A stretch of 47,176 bases of DNA from Halococcus salifodinae DSM 8989 (GCF_000336935.1 NZ_AOME01000070.1:154596-201771); one strand, 5' to 3'. Shown: positions 15,614 to 23,926, counted from the stretch's first letter. A program made the numbers and translations. The notes: a model not told the origin generated them from the sequence alone.

Positions 15614-17698
15614 ATGAGTTTGCTCGAAGTCGAAGACCTGACGGTCACGTACGGTACCGACGACGGCCGCGTTCACGCCGTCAACGGCGTCTCCTTCGCG
15701 ATCGAGGAGGGGATCAACTACGGCCTCGCCGGCGAGAGCGGCTCCGGCAAGTCCACCGCCGCCGAAGCCGTTCTTGGATTGCTGCCCGGCAACGGCCGGA
15801 TCGACGCTGGGTCGGTGCGGTTCAAAGGTGAGGACCTCCTGGAGATGTCCGCCGACGAGCGCCAGGACGTCCTCTGGGAGGAGATCGCGTACATCCCTCA
15901 GAGCGCGATGGACGCGCTCGATCCGTCGATGAGCTGCGGCGCGCAGATCCGCCAGGCGATCAGCAAACACCGGAACGTCTCGACCGCGAACGCGCGCGAT
16001 CGGGTGCGCGAGCTGTTCGAGATGGTCGGCCTCGATCCCGATCGGGCCGACGACTACCCCCACGAGTTCTCGGGCGGGATGCGCCAGCGCGTCACCATCG
16101 CGATGGCACTCGCGCTCGAACCCGACCTGATCGTGGCCGACGAGCCCACCACGGGCCTCGACGTCATCGTTCAGGACAAGATCGTCGACACCATCCTCGA
16201 CATCCAGGAACGCATCGACAGCTCGCTCCTGCTCATCACCCACGAGATCGGCGTCATCGCCGAGACCTGCGAGGAGCTCTCGTTGCTCTACGGCGGGAAG
16301 GTGATGGAACAGGGCAGCGTCGACAACGTCCTCCTGAACCCCACCAACCCGTACACGATGGGGCTGAAGAACTCCTTCCCCGAGGTCGACGACCTCGGCG
16401 ACGATCCGGTGGCGATCCCGGGATCACCGCCCGACCTCGGCCAGCCCCCCGAGGGCTGTGCGTTCGTCGACCGGTGTCCGTTCGCCACCGAGGAGTGCGA
16501 GCGCACGCACCCGCCGTTGGTCGATCTCCCGAACCGCAACCACCGCTCGGCGTGCCACCACGTCGACGAAGCTGCACAGATGCGCAACGCGGCGGGCGAT
16601 CCCGAAACGTGGGGTATCGAGCTGGCTGACGACGAACACGAGGACGAAGAGAGCGAGGAGATCCTGCGTGTCGATGGGCTGGAGAAGTGGTACGGCACGT
16701 CCCAGCCGCTGCTCGACCAGATCCGCGGCGAGGAGCCGCCACAGGTGAAAGCCGTCGACGGGGTCTCCTTTTCGGTGCAGCGCTCGGAGATCCTCGGCGT
16801 CGCTGGCGAGAGCGGCTGCGGGAAGTCGACCCTCGGCGAGACGATCTCGCTGCTCGAAGACCCGACCGGTGGCCAGATCGTCTTCGACGGCAAAACCGCC
16901 GCAGAGTACAAAAGCGGCGGGATGAAGGAGTTCCGCCGGAAGCTCCAGGTCGTCTTCCAGGACCCCTTCGACTCGCTCAACCCGCGTCAGACCGTCGGCC
17001 AGCTCGTGACCGAGCCGCTGACGATCCACGGCCTCGCCGAGGGGCGGCGCGAGGAAGCCGCGAGCGAGACGCTCGAACGGGTCGGGCTGACCCCGGCCGA
17101 CGCCTTCCTCGATCAGTACCCACACGAGCTGTCGGGCGGTCAGCGCCAGCGGGTCGCCATCGCGCGGGCGCTGGTGGTCGATCCTGACTTCCTCGTCTGT
17201 GACGAGCCCGCATCGATGCTCGACGTCTCGCTCAAGGTCAACCTCCTCACCCTGCTGCGCGATCTCGCCGACGAGGACGACATCGGGATCATCTACATCT
17301 CCCACGACCTTGCGAGCCTCGCGCAGGTCACCGACCGGCTCGCGATCATGTATCTCGGCCGGCTGGTCGAACTCGGGGCGACCGACGAGATCATCTCGAA
17401 CCCGAAACATCCCTACAGCGCGGCGTTGCTCGCGGCCTCGCCCGAGAAGGACCCCTCGGCCGACCGGGATCGCGTGCTGCTCGACGGCGAGCCGCCGGAC
17501 CCGGTCGATCTCCCCTCTGGTTGTGTGTTCGCCCCGCGCTGCCCGAAAGCGAGCGAGGAGTGCTGGGAGGCTGAGCCGGCGCTCGATGAAGCTGGTAGCG
17601 ACGATCACACGGCGGCGTGTTACTTCCCGGTCGAGGGTGCGCTCGACACCGATTTCGACGCGTCCGACGCGCCCTCGGAGGAGTCGTACTCGGACTGA
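15614..17698 (+). CDS. Fused peptide-type ABC ATPase (DppD-DppF in one chain)
   Basis: The 694-residue protein holds two complete ABC domains. Half 1 has Walker A GESGSGKST (about 38-46), signature FSGGMRQRV and Walker B LIVADEPTTGLD. Half 2 has GESGCGKST, signature LSGGQRQRVAIARAL and LVCDEPASMLDVSL. Each half ends with the oligopeptide-transporter C-terminal Cys motif: CAFVDRCPFATEEC with a later Cys, and CVFAPRCPKASEEC with a later Cys, a region reported to hold an Fe-S cluster in DppD-type proteins. In most bacteria these are two genes; here one chain powers import. A linker rich in Asp and Glu (about 335-355) joins the halves. The operon appears to end here, since the next gene is convergent. 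Confidence 0.92.
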   Translation: MSLLEVEDLTVTYGTDDGRVHAVNGVSFAIEEGINYGLAGESGSGKSTAAEAVLGLLPGNGRIDAGSVRFKGEDLLEMSADERQDVLWEEIAYIPQSAMDALDPSMSCGAQIRQAISKHRNVSTANARDRVRELFEMVGLDPDRADDYPHEFSGGMRQRVTIAMALALEPDLIVADEPTTGLDVIVQDKIVDTILDIQERIDSSLLLITHEIGVIAETCEELSLLYGGKVMEQGSVDNVLLNPTNPYTMGLKNSFPEVDDLGDDPVAIPGSPPDLGQPPEGCAFVDRCPFATEECERTHPPLVDLPNRNHRSACHHVDEAAQMRNAAGDPETWGIELADDEHEDEESEEILRVDGLEKWYGTSQPLLDQIRGEEPPQVKAVDGVSFSVQRSEILGVAGESGCGKSTLGETISLLEDPTGGQIVFDGKTAAEYKSGGMKEFRRKLQVVFQDPFDSLNPRQTVGQLVTEPLTIHGLAEGRREEAASETLERVGLTPADAFLDQYPHELSGGQRQRVAIARALVVDPDFLVCDEPASMLDVSLKVNLLTLLRDLADEDDIGIIYISHDLASLAQVTDRLAIMYLGRLVELGATDEIISNPKHPYSAALLAASPEKDPSADRDRVLLDGEPPDPVDLPSGCVFAPRCPKASEECWEAEPALDEAGSDDHTAACYFPVEGALDTDFDASDAPSEESYSD

Positions 17699-17724
17699 CA
17701 GAGAGCCGATGGTTCCGGGCTGTT

Positions 17725-19299
17725 CTAGCTGGCGTCCCCGTCGTGGACCGCGTCGAGGTCCTCGACCGTCGGGGCGTTGACGATCGTCACGGTGTTGCCT
17801 TCTTGGCGGATCGAGAACGCGTCGGCGAACGGTGATTCTTCGTCAACTCGCCAGACGTTACCGGTGTCGCTGGTGGGTTGGCCGCCCCAGTGAGCGAGGA
17901 GTTGCTCGTAGCCCGCCACGAACTCGCGGGCTTCGACCGGCGAGTCCCACGCCAGTTTCCAGACGTAGCCCGTCCGGTTTTGCTGCTGGTAGACGACCAT
18001 CTTGTCGCCGTCCCAGCCGTCGGTGTAGTTGAGCCCGTAGTTGAACGGGTCGGTTTGGTTGACGCCGCCGATCCCGCCGTTGAGGAACTCGCGGGGCGAG
18101 ACGGTCGAAGAGCGGTTGTAGTCGTCGTACAGGGTGTACGCGAACATCGCCGTGAGTCCCGATTGGCCGAGCACGGCGTAGTCGGGCTGCCCCGGACGGT
18201 CGAGCGCGACGCGCGACCACTCATCGGCACTCGTCTCGCTGATCGAGACGTTCGTGGGGGCGTCCTCGCCGTATTTTTCGGGATGGATCACCTGCTCGGT
18301 GCTCGCGGGCAGGTCGTCGTAGAGCGCGTTCACGCCCTCCCAGCCGTCTTGCTGGTAGATTGCGTCGACGAAGCCCGGGCCGTCGGCGTACGGGAAGAAG
18401 CTGAGGATGTACACTCCGAGATGGAGGTTCCCACCGGCTGCACTGCCGTTGCTGGCGCTCTCCGAGTCGATATCGGGACATTCCCATTCGTCACCGCAGC
18501 GGTCGTCGTACTGGCGCTGGACGTAGTTGGCATCGCCCTCGATGAGGCCGTTCCGGGCGTTGTACGCCTCCCGAGTCCCCGGATTACTCGACGTGAGATC
18601 GAACTGCTGGTCCTGAAGCGCGTGCACCAGCTCGTGGGCGAGCGTCGAGCGGTTGAGTCGCGGCGTCTCGGACGACGAGACCACCACGATGGAGTCCTGG
18701 GTCGGGCTGTAGTACCCGAGGACGTTCTGGCCGCGGTTCGACTGCTGGACCGCGAGCGAGTTCTCGTCCTCGCCGATCAGGAACAGTCCCTCGAACTTCG
18801 TGTTGTCGAACGTCCGAAACGCCGGTGCGGCGTCGCCGCCTCCGCTGCTCGGTCGCTGCTGGAACTCCTCGCGCGAGATCACCTCGACCGGCACCGTTCG
18901 GTTGAACTCGAGCTGTCGGATCCGCTCTAACCGCGCCATCGTGCGGTTGACGACCGCTCGACGTTCGGTCGCGTTGAGTCCGTCCTCGCCCACGACCGGC
19001 ACCGACTCGTTGTACCAGACGCCGTTCTCCCAGCCGAGTACGTCCTCGGCGGGATCGTCGATGCTCTGCACCGCCTGTTGGCTGCTCTCGGTGGCTGAGT
19101 CGTTACCGGTCGTCCCGTCGGATTCACCGACCGTTCCGGTCGCGGCGTCGGTCGCCGGCGCGGTGGTCGCGTCGCCGGACGTGGGTGACGCCTCCGGCGA
19201 GGTGTCGTTGCCGGCCGATCCGTTGCCGGCGGTGAAGGGCACGCTACAGCCGGCGAGAACCACGAGAACGGCGAACAACAGGGCGGCGAGCTGTCGCAT
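17725..19299 (-). CDS. Hvo_1808-type surface lipoprotein with HExxH metallopeptidase motif
   Basis: The 524-residue product has a lipoprotein signal (MRQLAALLFAVLVVLAGC, lipobox Cys18) and a Ser/Thr/Gly/Asp-rich stalk (about 20-75) with sequons. The large outer domain is of the Hvo_1808 family as I remember it. It contains AHELVHALQDQ (H222, E223, H226) followed by NGLIEGDANYV, where E254 could be the third zinc ligand, the pattern of gluzincin-like peptidases. Later blocks such as FFPYADGPGFVDAIYQQDGW also recur in that family. It is therefore probably an active cell-surface protease, although the family has no defined function known to me. Start 19299 is fixed by the signal peptide, with a CTTTTTG box about 28 nt upstream. 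Confidence 0.82.
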   Translation of the reverse strand: MRQLAALLFAVLVVLAGCSVPFTAGNGSAGNDTSPEASPTSGDATTAPATDAATGTVGESDGTTGNDSATESSQQAVQSIDDPAEDVLGWENGVWYNESVPVVGEDGLNATERRAVVNRTMARLERIRQLEFNRTVPVEVISREEFQQRPSSGGGDAAPAFRTFDNTKFEGLFLIGEDENSLAVQQSNRGQNVLGYYSPTQDSIVVVSSSETPRLNRSTLAHELVHALQDQQFDLTSSNPGTREAYNARNGLIEGDANYVQRQYDDRCGDEWECPDIDSESASNGSAAGGNLHLGVYILSFFPYADGPGFVDAIYQQDGWEGVNALYDDLPASTEQVIHPEKYGEDAPTNVSISETSADEWSRVALDRPGQPDYAVLGQSGLTAMFAYTLYDDYNRSSTVSPREFLNGGIGGVNQTDPFNYGLNYTDGWDGDKMVVYQQQNRTGYVWKLAWDSPVEAREFVAGYEQLLAHWGGQPTSDTGNVWRVDEESPFADAFSIRQEGNTVTIVNAPTVEDLDAVHDGDAS

Positions 19300-19376
19300 A
19301 TTCGGGTGACGGAGGCGACGGACAAAAAGGACCCGCCCGGAGAAACTGACTTCCGGAAACCGGTCTTGTACTACGC

Positions 19377-19949
19377 ATGAAGTTCGATCCCGACCGAACC
19401 GCCGTCGTGGTGGTCGACATGCAAAACGGGTTCTGTCATCCCGAGGGCAGCCTCTACGCACCGGGGAGCGAGGGGGTCGTCGATCCGATCGCGGACCTGC
19501 TCGACGATGCGCGCGACGCCGGCGCGAGTGTCGTCTTCACGCGCGATGTCCACCCTCCTGAGCAGTTCGACGACACCCACTACTACGACGAGTTCGATCG
19601 CTGGGGTGAGCACGTCGTCGAGGGGTCGTGGGAGACCGAAATCGTCGATGGGCTCGACGTCAGGGACGAGGATCACGTGGTCGCAAAACACACCTACGAC
19701 GCTTTCTACGAGACCGAGCTGGAGGGGTGGCTCGATGCCCACGGGATCGACGACCTCGTGCTCTGTGGCACGCTCGCCAACGTCTGCGTGCTTCACACCG
19801 CCGGCAGCGCTGGCCTGCGCGACTTCCGGCCCGTCCTCCTCGATGAGGCGATCGGCTACATCGAGGAAGACCACCACGAGTACGCGCTCGATCACGCCGA
19901 CTGGCTGTTTGGCGAAGTCACGAAGCGCGCGGATGTCACGTTCGAATAG
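19377..19949 (+). CDS. pncA: Isochorismatase-fold cysteine hydrolase, probable nicotinamidase
   Basis: The 190-residue protein has the complete catalytic triad of the nicotinamidase/isochorismatase family: D14 (VVVDMQNGF), K104 (VAKHTYDAF) and C137 (TLANVCVLHT). It also has a metal-like DVHPPEQFDDTHYY region. Nicotinamidase deamidates nicotinamide to nicotinate, the substrate of the pncB product encoded at 9607-10761 in this window. Other family members (ureidoacrylate or carbamoyl hydrolases) are possible, so the symbol is tentative. The ATG starts 77 nt from the divergent lipoprotein gene. Confidence 0.78.
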   Translation: MKFDPDRTAVVVVDMQNGFCHPEGSLYAPGSEGVVDPIADLLDDARDAGASVVFTRDVHPPEQFDDTHYYDEFDRWGEHVVEGSWETEIVDGLDVRDEDHVVAKHTYDAFYETELEGWLDAHGIDDLVLCGTLANVCVLHTAGSAGLRDFRPVLLDEAIGYIEEDHHEYALDHADWLFGEVTKRADVTFE

Positions 19950-19984
19950 CAGTGGTTTCGATCGAACACCACGCACTCCCCGAG

Positions 19985-20443
19985 TCAGCGCCGAAACAGC
20001 CGATAGGCACCCTGCCCCGTGGCGACCGCTTTCGTCTCGCCGTCGGGAGCCTCGCTCTCGACCGTCACGGTGGAAACACCGACGCTCGACCCCGCACGGA
20101 TCACGTCGGCGGTCGCGGTGAGGTCGCCGGCAGCGGGTCGGAGATAGTTGACGTTGAGGTTGATCGTCGCCACGCCGTCTTCCATCGGGTCGTCGAGGGC
20201 GGGCCGGAGCGCGATCCCGCCGGCGGTGTCGATCAGCGTCGCGGCGATCCCGCCGTGGATGTTCGCGGTCGCGTCGCCGTCGCCGTTCGGTCGCGTGTTC
20301 GTGAGCTTCTCGTCGAACGGGATCGTCATCACGAGCCGATCGTGTTCCATCGACTCGACCTGCGTTCCGAGCCACGACAGATAGCCGTGGTCGTCGATGT
20401 ATGCTTGGAGAAAAGCGGCCGCGTCGTCCGTCTCGTCGATCAT
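19985..20443 (-). CDS. PaaI-type hotdog-fold thioesterase
   Basis: The 152-residue protein has the hotdog thioesterase signature NIHGGIAATLIDTAGGIAL, with H63-G-G and catalytic D72. Then follow TINLNVNYLRPAAGDLTATADVIRAG and a final GQGAYRLF. Such enzymes hydrolyse acyl-CoA or aryl-CoA thioesters in the cytosol; the natural substrate cannot be read from the sequence. Length and motif spacing are normal. It is convergent with the nicotinamidase-like gene (35-nt gap) and divergent from the small gene at 20538. Confidence 0.85.
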   Translation of the reverse strand: MIDETDDAAAFLQAYIDDHGYLSWLGTQVESMEHDRLVMTIPFDEKLTNTRPNGDGDATANIHGGIAATLIDTAGGIALRPALDDPMEDGVATINLNVNYLRPAAGDLTATADVIRAGSSVGVSTVTVESEAPDGETKAVATGQGAYRLFRR

Positions 20444-20537
20444 GGAGCCACCGCGAGCGCCAGCGGTTAGTAGCCACCGGTGCGTGAGACGTTACGGCAG
20501 GCAACAGCGTGAGGGTGGGGCGGCCACAACGAACGTC

Positions 20538-20768
20538 GTGAGCGACGACCCCGAGTACGACCTCGACTTCCGCGCCCATCCAGAAAGGTACGAGATCGGT
20601 CGCGGCGAGAAAGGGGTGTTCAAGATCGAACCCTACAAGAGCGAACTCCTCGGGCTGTGGGGGTACACGGACCGCGAGGCCGCACTCGTCTACGAGGTCT
20701 GGTGGAACCGAGTCGAGAACGACGACGAGTACCAACGGCTGAAAGCACAGCATCGAGAACACGACTGA
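20538..20768 (+). CDS. Short DUF4385-like protein (76 aa)
   Basis: The GTG-started product SDDPEYDLDFRAHPERYEIG, then RGEKGVFKIEPYKSELL, resembles the N-terminal half of DUF4385 proteins as I remember them (DFR..PE.YRIGxGEQGVLLVEPYKSE). The expected C-terminal half of that family is not recognisable, and the frame ends with a different helix (VYEVWWNRVENDDEYQRLKAQHREHD). It is either a natural short haloarchaeal version or a truncated relative. GTG 20538 is chosen because the family match begins four residues later; upstream codons look non-coding. Function unknown. Confidence 0.6.
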   Translation: MSDDPEYDLDFRAHPERYEIGRGEKGVFKIEPYKSELLGLWGYTDREAALVYEVWWNRVENDDEYQRLKAQHREHD

Positions 20769-20898
20769 CTCGGTATTGTCGAGAGTGACGTGAAGTTGGC
20801 TAGAATCTGCCTCTTGATGCGACAAACCGATGGAAAAATGGTGTGTGCTCCGAAACGCCTCACAGTTACCCGAGACAACTGAGAACCGCAGGCCACTT

Positions 20899-20944
20899 CC
20901 TCCCCAGCCGACTCCCTCGTTCGCATCACTCGGTCATCCCTCGC
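20899..20944 (+). repeat. Second repeat family, copy G1 (right of DUF4385-like gene)
   Basis: In the 260-bp gap between convergent genes, CCTCCCCAGCCGACTCCCTC begins at 20899 and GTCATCCCTCGC lies at 20933-20944. The same two blocks recur on the opposite strand at 22132-22181, with 13 nt between the blocks here and 17 nt there. No gene is seen in 20769-21029. Confidence 0.6.
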
Positions 20945-21029
20945 GCGGTGTTGCGCGCCAACAAGCGGCGCGCAGCACGCGCCAACCGCAACCACTCAGC
21001 ACCGCCAACCCCACTCGAATCGCGTGAGA

Positions 21030-22001
21030 TCAGAACAGCGCTTCGGACTCGTCGAGCACGCGCGCGGGACCGCCGACCTCCCAGACGCGGGTGTCGACAC
21101 CGCAGTCGGCGATGCGCTCCTCGACGCGCTCGACGTGCTCGGCCGTAGTGTTGACGTAGACGCTCGCGCCCGTGTCTGTCGAGAAGTAGACCGGAACGCC
21201 CGATTCCCGCAGCTCGCGGACCGTGGCGAAGATTTCGAGGGTTTCGGGCTGCCAGTAGACCCAGCCGGCGGGGCCGGTCATCGTGGTCGCGGCGAGCGAG
21301 AGCGAGTCGTGTTCGGCGAGTTCGAAGGTGCGGTCGAAATCGCCTGCCCGGAGCGCGTCGCGCATCTCGGCGAGCTGACCGTGGATGTGGGCGAGTCGCG
21401 CCTCGAACATGTGGCTATCGGCGGCTTCACGGTGGGCTTCCTCGGTTTCCTTGTACGCGGGCACGAGCGCCGCCACGATCCGGAGATCGTCTTCGAGGTC
21501 GCTCTCGATCCGCTCCGAACGACAGTCGATGTCGTTGCGCCCCGTGTGGAGGTCCGAGAACCCGCCCGTGACCGCCCGCGCCGACGACGCCGAGCCACGC
21601 CGTGCGACCGTCGAGACTTCGGGCAGCGTGAGATCGAGCCCTGCCGCGGTTGTCAGGGCCATCGCCGCTGCCGCGAAGCCCGACGACGACGAGCCGAAGC
21701 CCACGTTCGTCGGGAAATTGCTCTCGCTCTCGAAGCGCACGGGAGCCTCGACGTCCGCGAGTTCACGCACGCGCGAGACGACGCTCTCGATGCGTTCGCG
21801 CCCCCGCCCCTCCACGGTCTCGTCGTCGACGACGTACCGATCCTCTTCGAGCGAGTCGTCGAACGCCACCGTGGTGGTGGTGTTGCTCGGTGCGGTGCAG
21901 ACGCTGATCGAGTCGTGGTACGGCAGCCGGAGCTCGTCATCGACCATGCCGTGGTACTTGACGAGTCCCTGGATCGGATGCGCGCGCGCGGTGGCTTTCA
22001 T
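21030..22001 (-). CDS. mvaD: Phosphomevalonate decarboxylase (haloarchaeal MvaD type)
   Basis: The 323-residue GHMP-family protein begins MKATARAHPIQGLVKYHGM and carries ESNFPTNVGFGSSSSGFAAAA (ATP-binding loop), RRGSASSARAVTGGFS and VYFSTDTGASVYV, the usual diphosphomevalonate-decarboxylase blocks. In Haloferax the homologue was shown to decarboxylate phosphomevalonate to isopentenyl phosphate, feeding archaeal lipid synthesis; the same role is inferred here. The frame extends upstream to 22289, but the family begins at ATG 22001. GACGTTTATTC (about 22023-22033, minus strand) is a TATA box about 26 nt away, giving a leaderless message. The gene is flanked by inverted repeats G1 and G2. Confidence 0.9.
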   Translation of the reverse strand: MKATARAHPIQGLVKYHGMVDDELRLPYHDSISVCTAPSNTTTTVAFDDSLEEDRYVVDDETVEGRGRERIESVVSRVRELADVEAPVRFESESNFPTNVGFGSSSSGFAAAAMALTTAAGLDLTLPEVSTVARRGSASSARAVTGGFSDLHTGRNDIDCRSERIESDLEDDLRIVAALVPAYKETEEAHREAADSHMFEARLAHIHGQLAEMRDALRAGDFDRTFELAEHDSLSLAATTMTGPAGWVYWQPETLEIFATVRELRESGVPVYFSTDTGASVYVNTTAEHVERVEERIADCGVDTRVWEVGGPARVLDESEALF

Positions 22002-22340
22002 ACCGTGCGAAGCGGCCGACACGCGAATAAACGTCCCGGAACCGCGCTCTCCACTGAAGGGTGCTGTCGGTGGAAACTGCCTGTTTTGACTGCGGTGGCG
22101 CGCGGGAGTACGCCGAAGGCGCACGACTCGTGCGAGGGATGACTGAGCGAGCGTAGCGAGCGAGGGAGTCGGTTGGGGAGGTGTGTGGCCGTTGCGGTAC
22201 GGTAGCGGAGCGGTGGGCGGTTTCTCATATGCACCGGCACTCGCGGTTCGTTTCTCGTTTTGGCCTCTCTTTCCGACGTGAGCGATCAACGGAATACCGG
22301 GTGGCTCAATGCTTTTGTCTCAAGCTACCGAATCAACGGC
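22002..22340. other. Divergent intergenic region with promoter(s) and repeat copy G2
   Basis: This 339-bp gap between mvaD and the DJ-1 gene holds the mvaD TATA box near 22023-22033, repeat copy G2 (22132-22181) and GC-rich inverted repeats around 22090-22160. No convincing coding frame is seen. The frame of the DJ-1 gene is open back to 22260, but that part does not resemble its family. Confidence 0.55.
22132..22181 (-). repeat. Second repeat family, copy G2 (upstream of mvaD)
   Basis: On the minus strand this reads CCTCCCCAACCGACTCCCTC (from 22181), a 17-nt spacer with a CGCT...AGCG hairpin, then GTCATCCCTCGC (22143-22132). It matches copy G1 in inverted orientation, so the pair brackets mvaD. 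Confidence 0.6.
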
Positions 22341-22970
22341 ATGGCTCCGAGGAGTCCGATCGAATCAATCGCAATCGTGCTCTACGAGGGGTTCGATGAA
22401 CTCGACGCGATCGGCCCGTACGAGGTGTTCGAAAACGCCGCCGAAGCGGGGGCCGATCTCGATGTCGGACTCTGCACCCTCGAACCCACGAATCGAGTGA
22501 CCGCGAGTCACGGTCTCGTCGTCGAACCCGCCGGCGCGCTCGACGATCTCGCTGACGACCCCGACCTCGTCGTGGTTCCCGGCGGCGGGTGGACGGATGG
22601 GGCGAAGCATGGCGCGCGAGCCGAGGTCGAACGGGGCGCGCTTCCGGACGCGATCGCGGAACGACACCGCAACGGCGCGAGCGTCGCGTCGGTCTGCACC
22701 GGCGGGATGATCCTCGCCGCGGCCGGCGTCCTCGATGGCCGACCGGCGACCACCCACCATGGGGCGATCGACGATCTCCGCGAAACGGCAGCGAACGTGG
22801 TCGACGCGAGAGTGGTTGACGACGGCGATGTCCTCACTGCCGGCGGCGTCACCTCGGGACTCGATCTCGCGCTGTGGCTCGTCGAACGGGATTTCGGGGC
22901 CGATACTGCTGAGACGGTCGCCCGCGAGATGGAGTACGAGCGACGCGACGAGGTGTATCGAGCCAACTGA
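22341..22970 (+). CDS. DJ-1/PfpI family protein (class I glutamine amidotransferase-like)
   Basis: The 209-residue protein has the DJ-1/PfpI fold: IAIVLYEGFDELDAIGPYEVF with E16, VVVPGGGW, and the nucleophile elbow SVCTGGMILAAAGVLDGRPATTHH with C119 and nearby His 139/140. The end is LTAGGVTSGLDLALWLVERDFG. The AraC-regulator sensor domain has the same pattern, but no HTH follows, so this is a stand-alone protein. Possible activities in the superfamily include glyoxalase III, chaperone/deglycase or isonitrile hydratase; the GVTSG and D-G-P-Y-E-V-F features resemble the last, but this is weak. ATG 22341 is the family-consistent start. Confidence 0.82.
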   Translation: MAPRSPIESIAIVLYEGFDELDAIGPYEVFENAAEAGADLDVGLCTLEPTNRVTASHGLVVEPAGALDDLADDPDLVVVPGGGWTDGAKHGARAEVERGALPDAIAERHRNGASVASVCTGGMILAAAGVLDGRPATTHHGAIDDLRETAANVVDARVVDDGDVLTAGGVTSGLDLALWLVERDFGADTAETVAREMEYERRDEVYRAN

Positions 22971-23034
22971 GTATTCAGTACGCGGTGTCGACGGAACCGA
23001 ACGCCTCAAACCACGCTCGGTCGGATGCGTCCGC

Positions 23035-23718
23035 ATGGGAACGCCGCTCGATTCGCGCGAGGCACAGGCCACGGAAGTCATCGATCGCCTCGCGACCGAG
23101 TACCCCGACACGACGATCTCGCTCGATTTCTCGACCCGGTTCGAACTCCTCGTCGCGGTGATCCTCTCGGCGCAGTGTACCGACGAGCGGGTAAACAAGA
23201 CGACTGCCGACCTGTTCGAAACCTACCCGTCGCCGGAAGCGTTCGCGAACGCGCCCCAAGAAGAACTCGCCGAAGCCCTGAACTCGATCACCTACTACAA
23301 CAACAAGGCGAGCTACATCCGCGAGTCGGCCCAACTCGTCGTCGAGGAGCACGATGGCGAGGTTCCGGACACGATGGCCGCGCTCACCGACCTCCCTGGT
23401 GTGGGGCGCAAGACCGCGAACGTCGTGCTCCAGCACGCACACGATGTCGTCGAGGGGATCGTCGTCGACACCCACGTCCAGCGGATCACCCGGCGGCTCG
23501 GGCTCACCGACGAGGAACGACCCGAGAAAATCGAGAGCGATCTGATGGGGTTCGTGCCCGAGGACCGCTGGCAGGCGTTCACTCATCTGTTCATCAGCCA
23601 CGGTCGGGCGACCTGCACCGCACGAAACCCCGACTGTGCCGACTGCACGCTCGAAGACGTCTGTCCCTCGTCGAAGCGCGACTCTGCCGTCGATCTCGCT
23701 AGCGACGAGGCGTGGTGA
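23035..23718 (+). CDS. nth: Endonuclease III (HhH-GPD DNA glycosylase/AP lyase)
   Basis: The 227-residue protein carries the helix-hairpin-helix LPGVGRKTANVVL with catalytic K126, the Asp D145 in VVDTHVQRITRR, and the 4Fe-4S cluster motif C194-x6-C201-x2-C204-x5-C210. It removes oxidised pyrimidines and nicks abasic sites in base excision repair. The N-terminal region (LLVAVILSAQCTDERVNKTT) matches the family closely. ATG 23035 lies 64 nt after the DJ-1 gene in the same direction, so cotranscription is possible. The tail after the cluster is short and acidic. Confidence 0.95.
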   Translation: MGTPLDSREAQATEVIDRLATEYPDTTISLDFSTRFELLVAVILSAQCTDERVNKTTADLFETYPSPEAFANAPQEELAEALNSITYYNNKASYIRESAQLVVEEHDGEVPDTMAALTDLPGVGRKTANVVLQHAHDVVEGIVVDTHVQRITRRLGLTDEERPEKIESDLMGFVPEDRWQAFTHLFISHGRATCTARNPDCADCTLEDVCPSSKRDSAVDLASDEAW

Positions 23719-23863
23719 CCGACGGCCGCCGGACGATCGTTTGTTTCGAACGATTCCGTGCCGTTTCGACCGAAAACGGATGAACGGCCGGCGGGGGGTT
23801 TTGTGGAGTATCCCGAAGCGATGGCTGCAGCCAGCCCCGGGCTGCACTGCTGCGCGTGGCATC

Positions 23864-23908
23864 ACCGATCGGTCCCGAACTGATCCTGGCTCGGGACCGA
23901 TCGGTTTT
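23864..23908 (+). terminator. Perfect 15-bp inverted repeat followed by TTTT
   Basis: ACCGATCGGTCCCGA (23864-23878) and TCGGGACCGATCGGT (23891-23905) form a perfect 15-bp stem with a 12-nt loop, followed on the plus strand by TTT (23906-23908). It lies 145 nt after nth and just before the 3' end of the convergent minus-strand gene. The shape is that of an intrinsic terminator for nth. In archaea stems are not required, so an operator-like or bidirectional role is possible. Confidence 0.5.
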
Positions 23909-23926
23909 CGTTCGACGAGACCCGAT

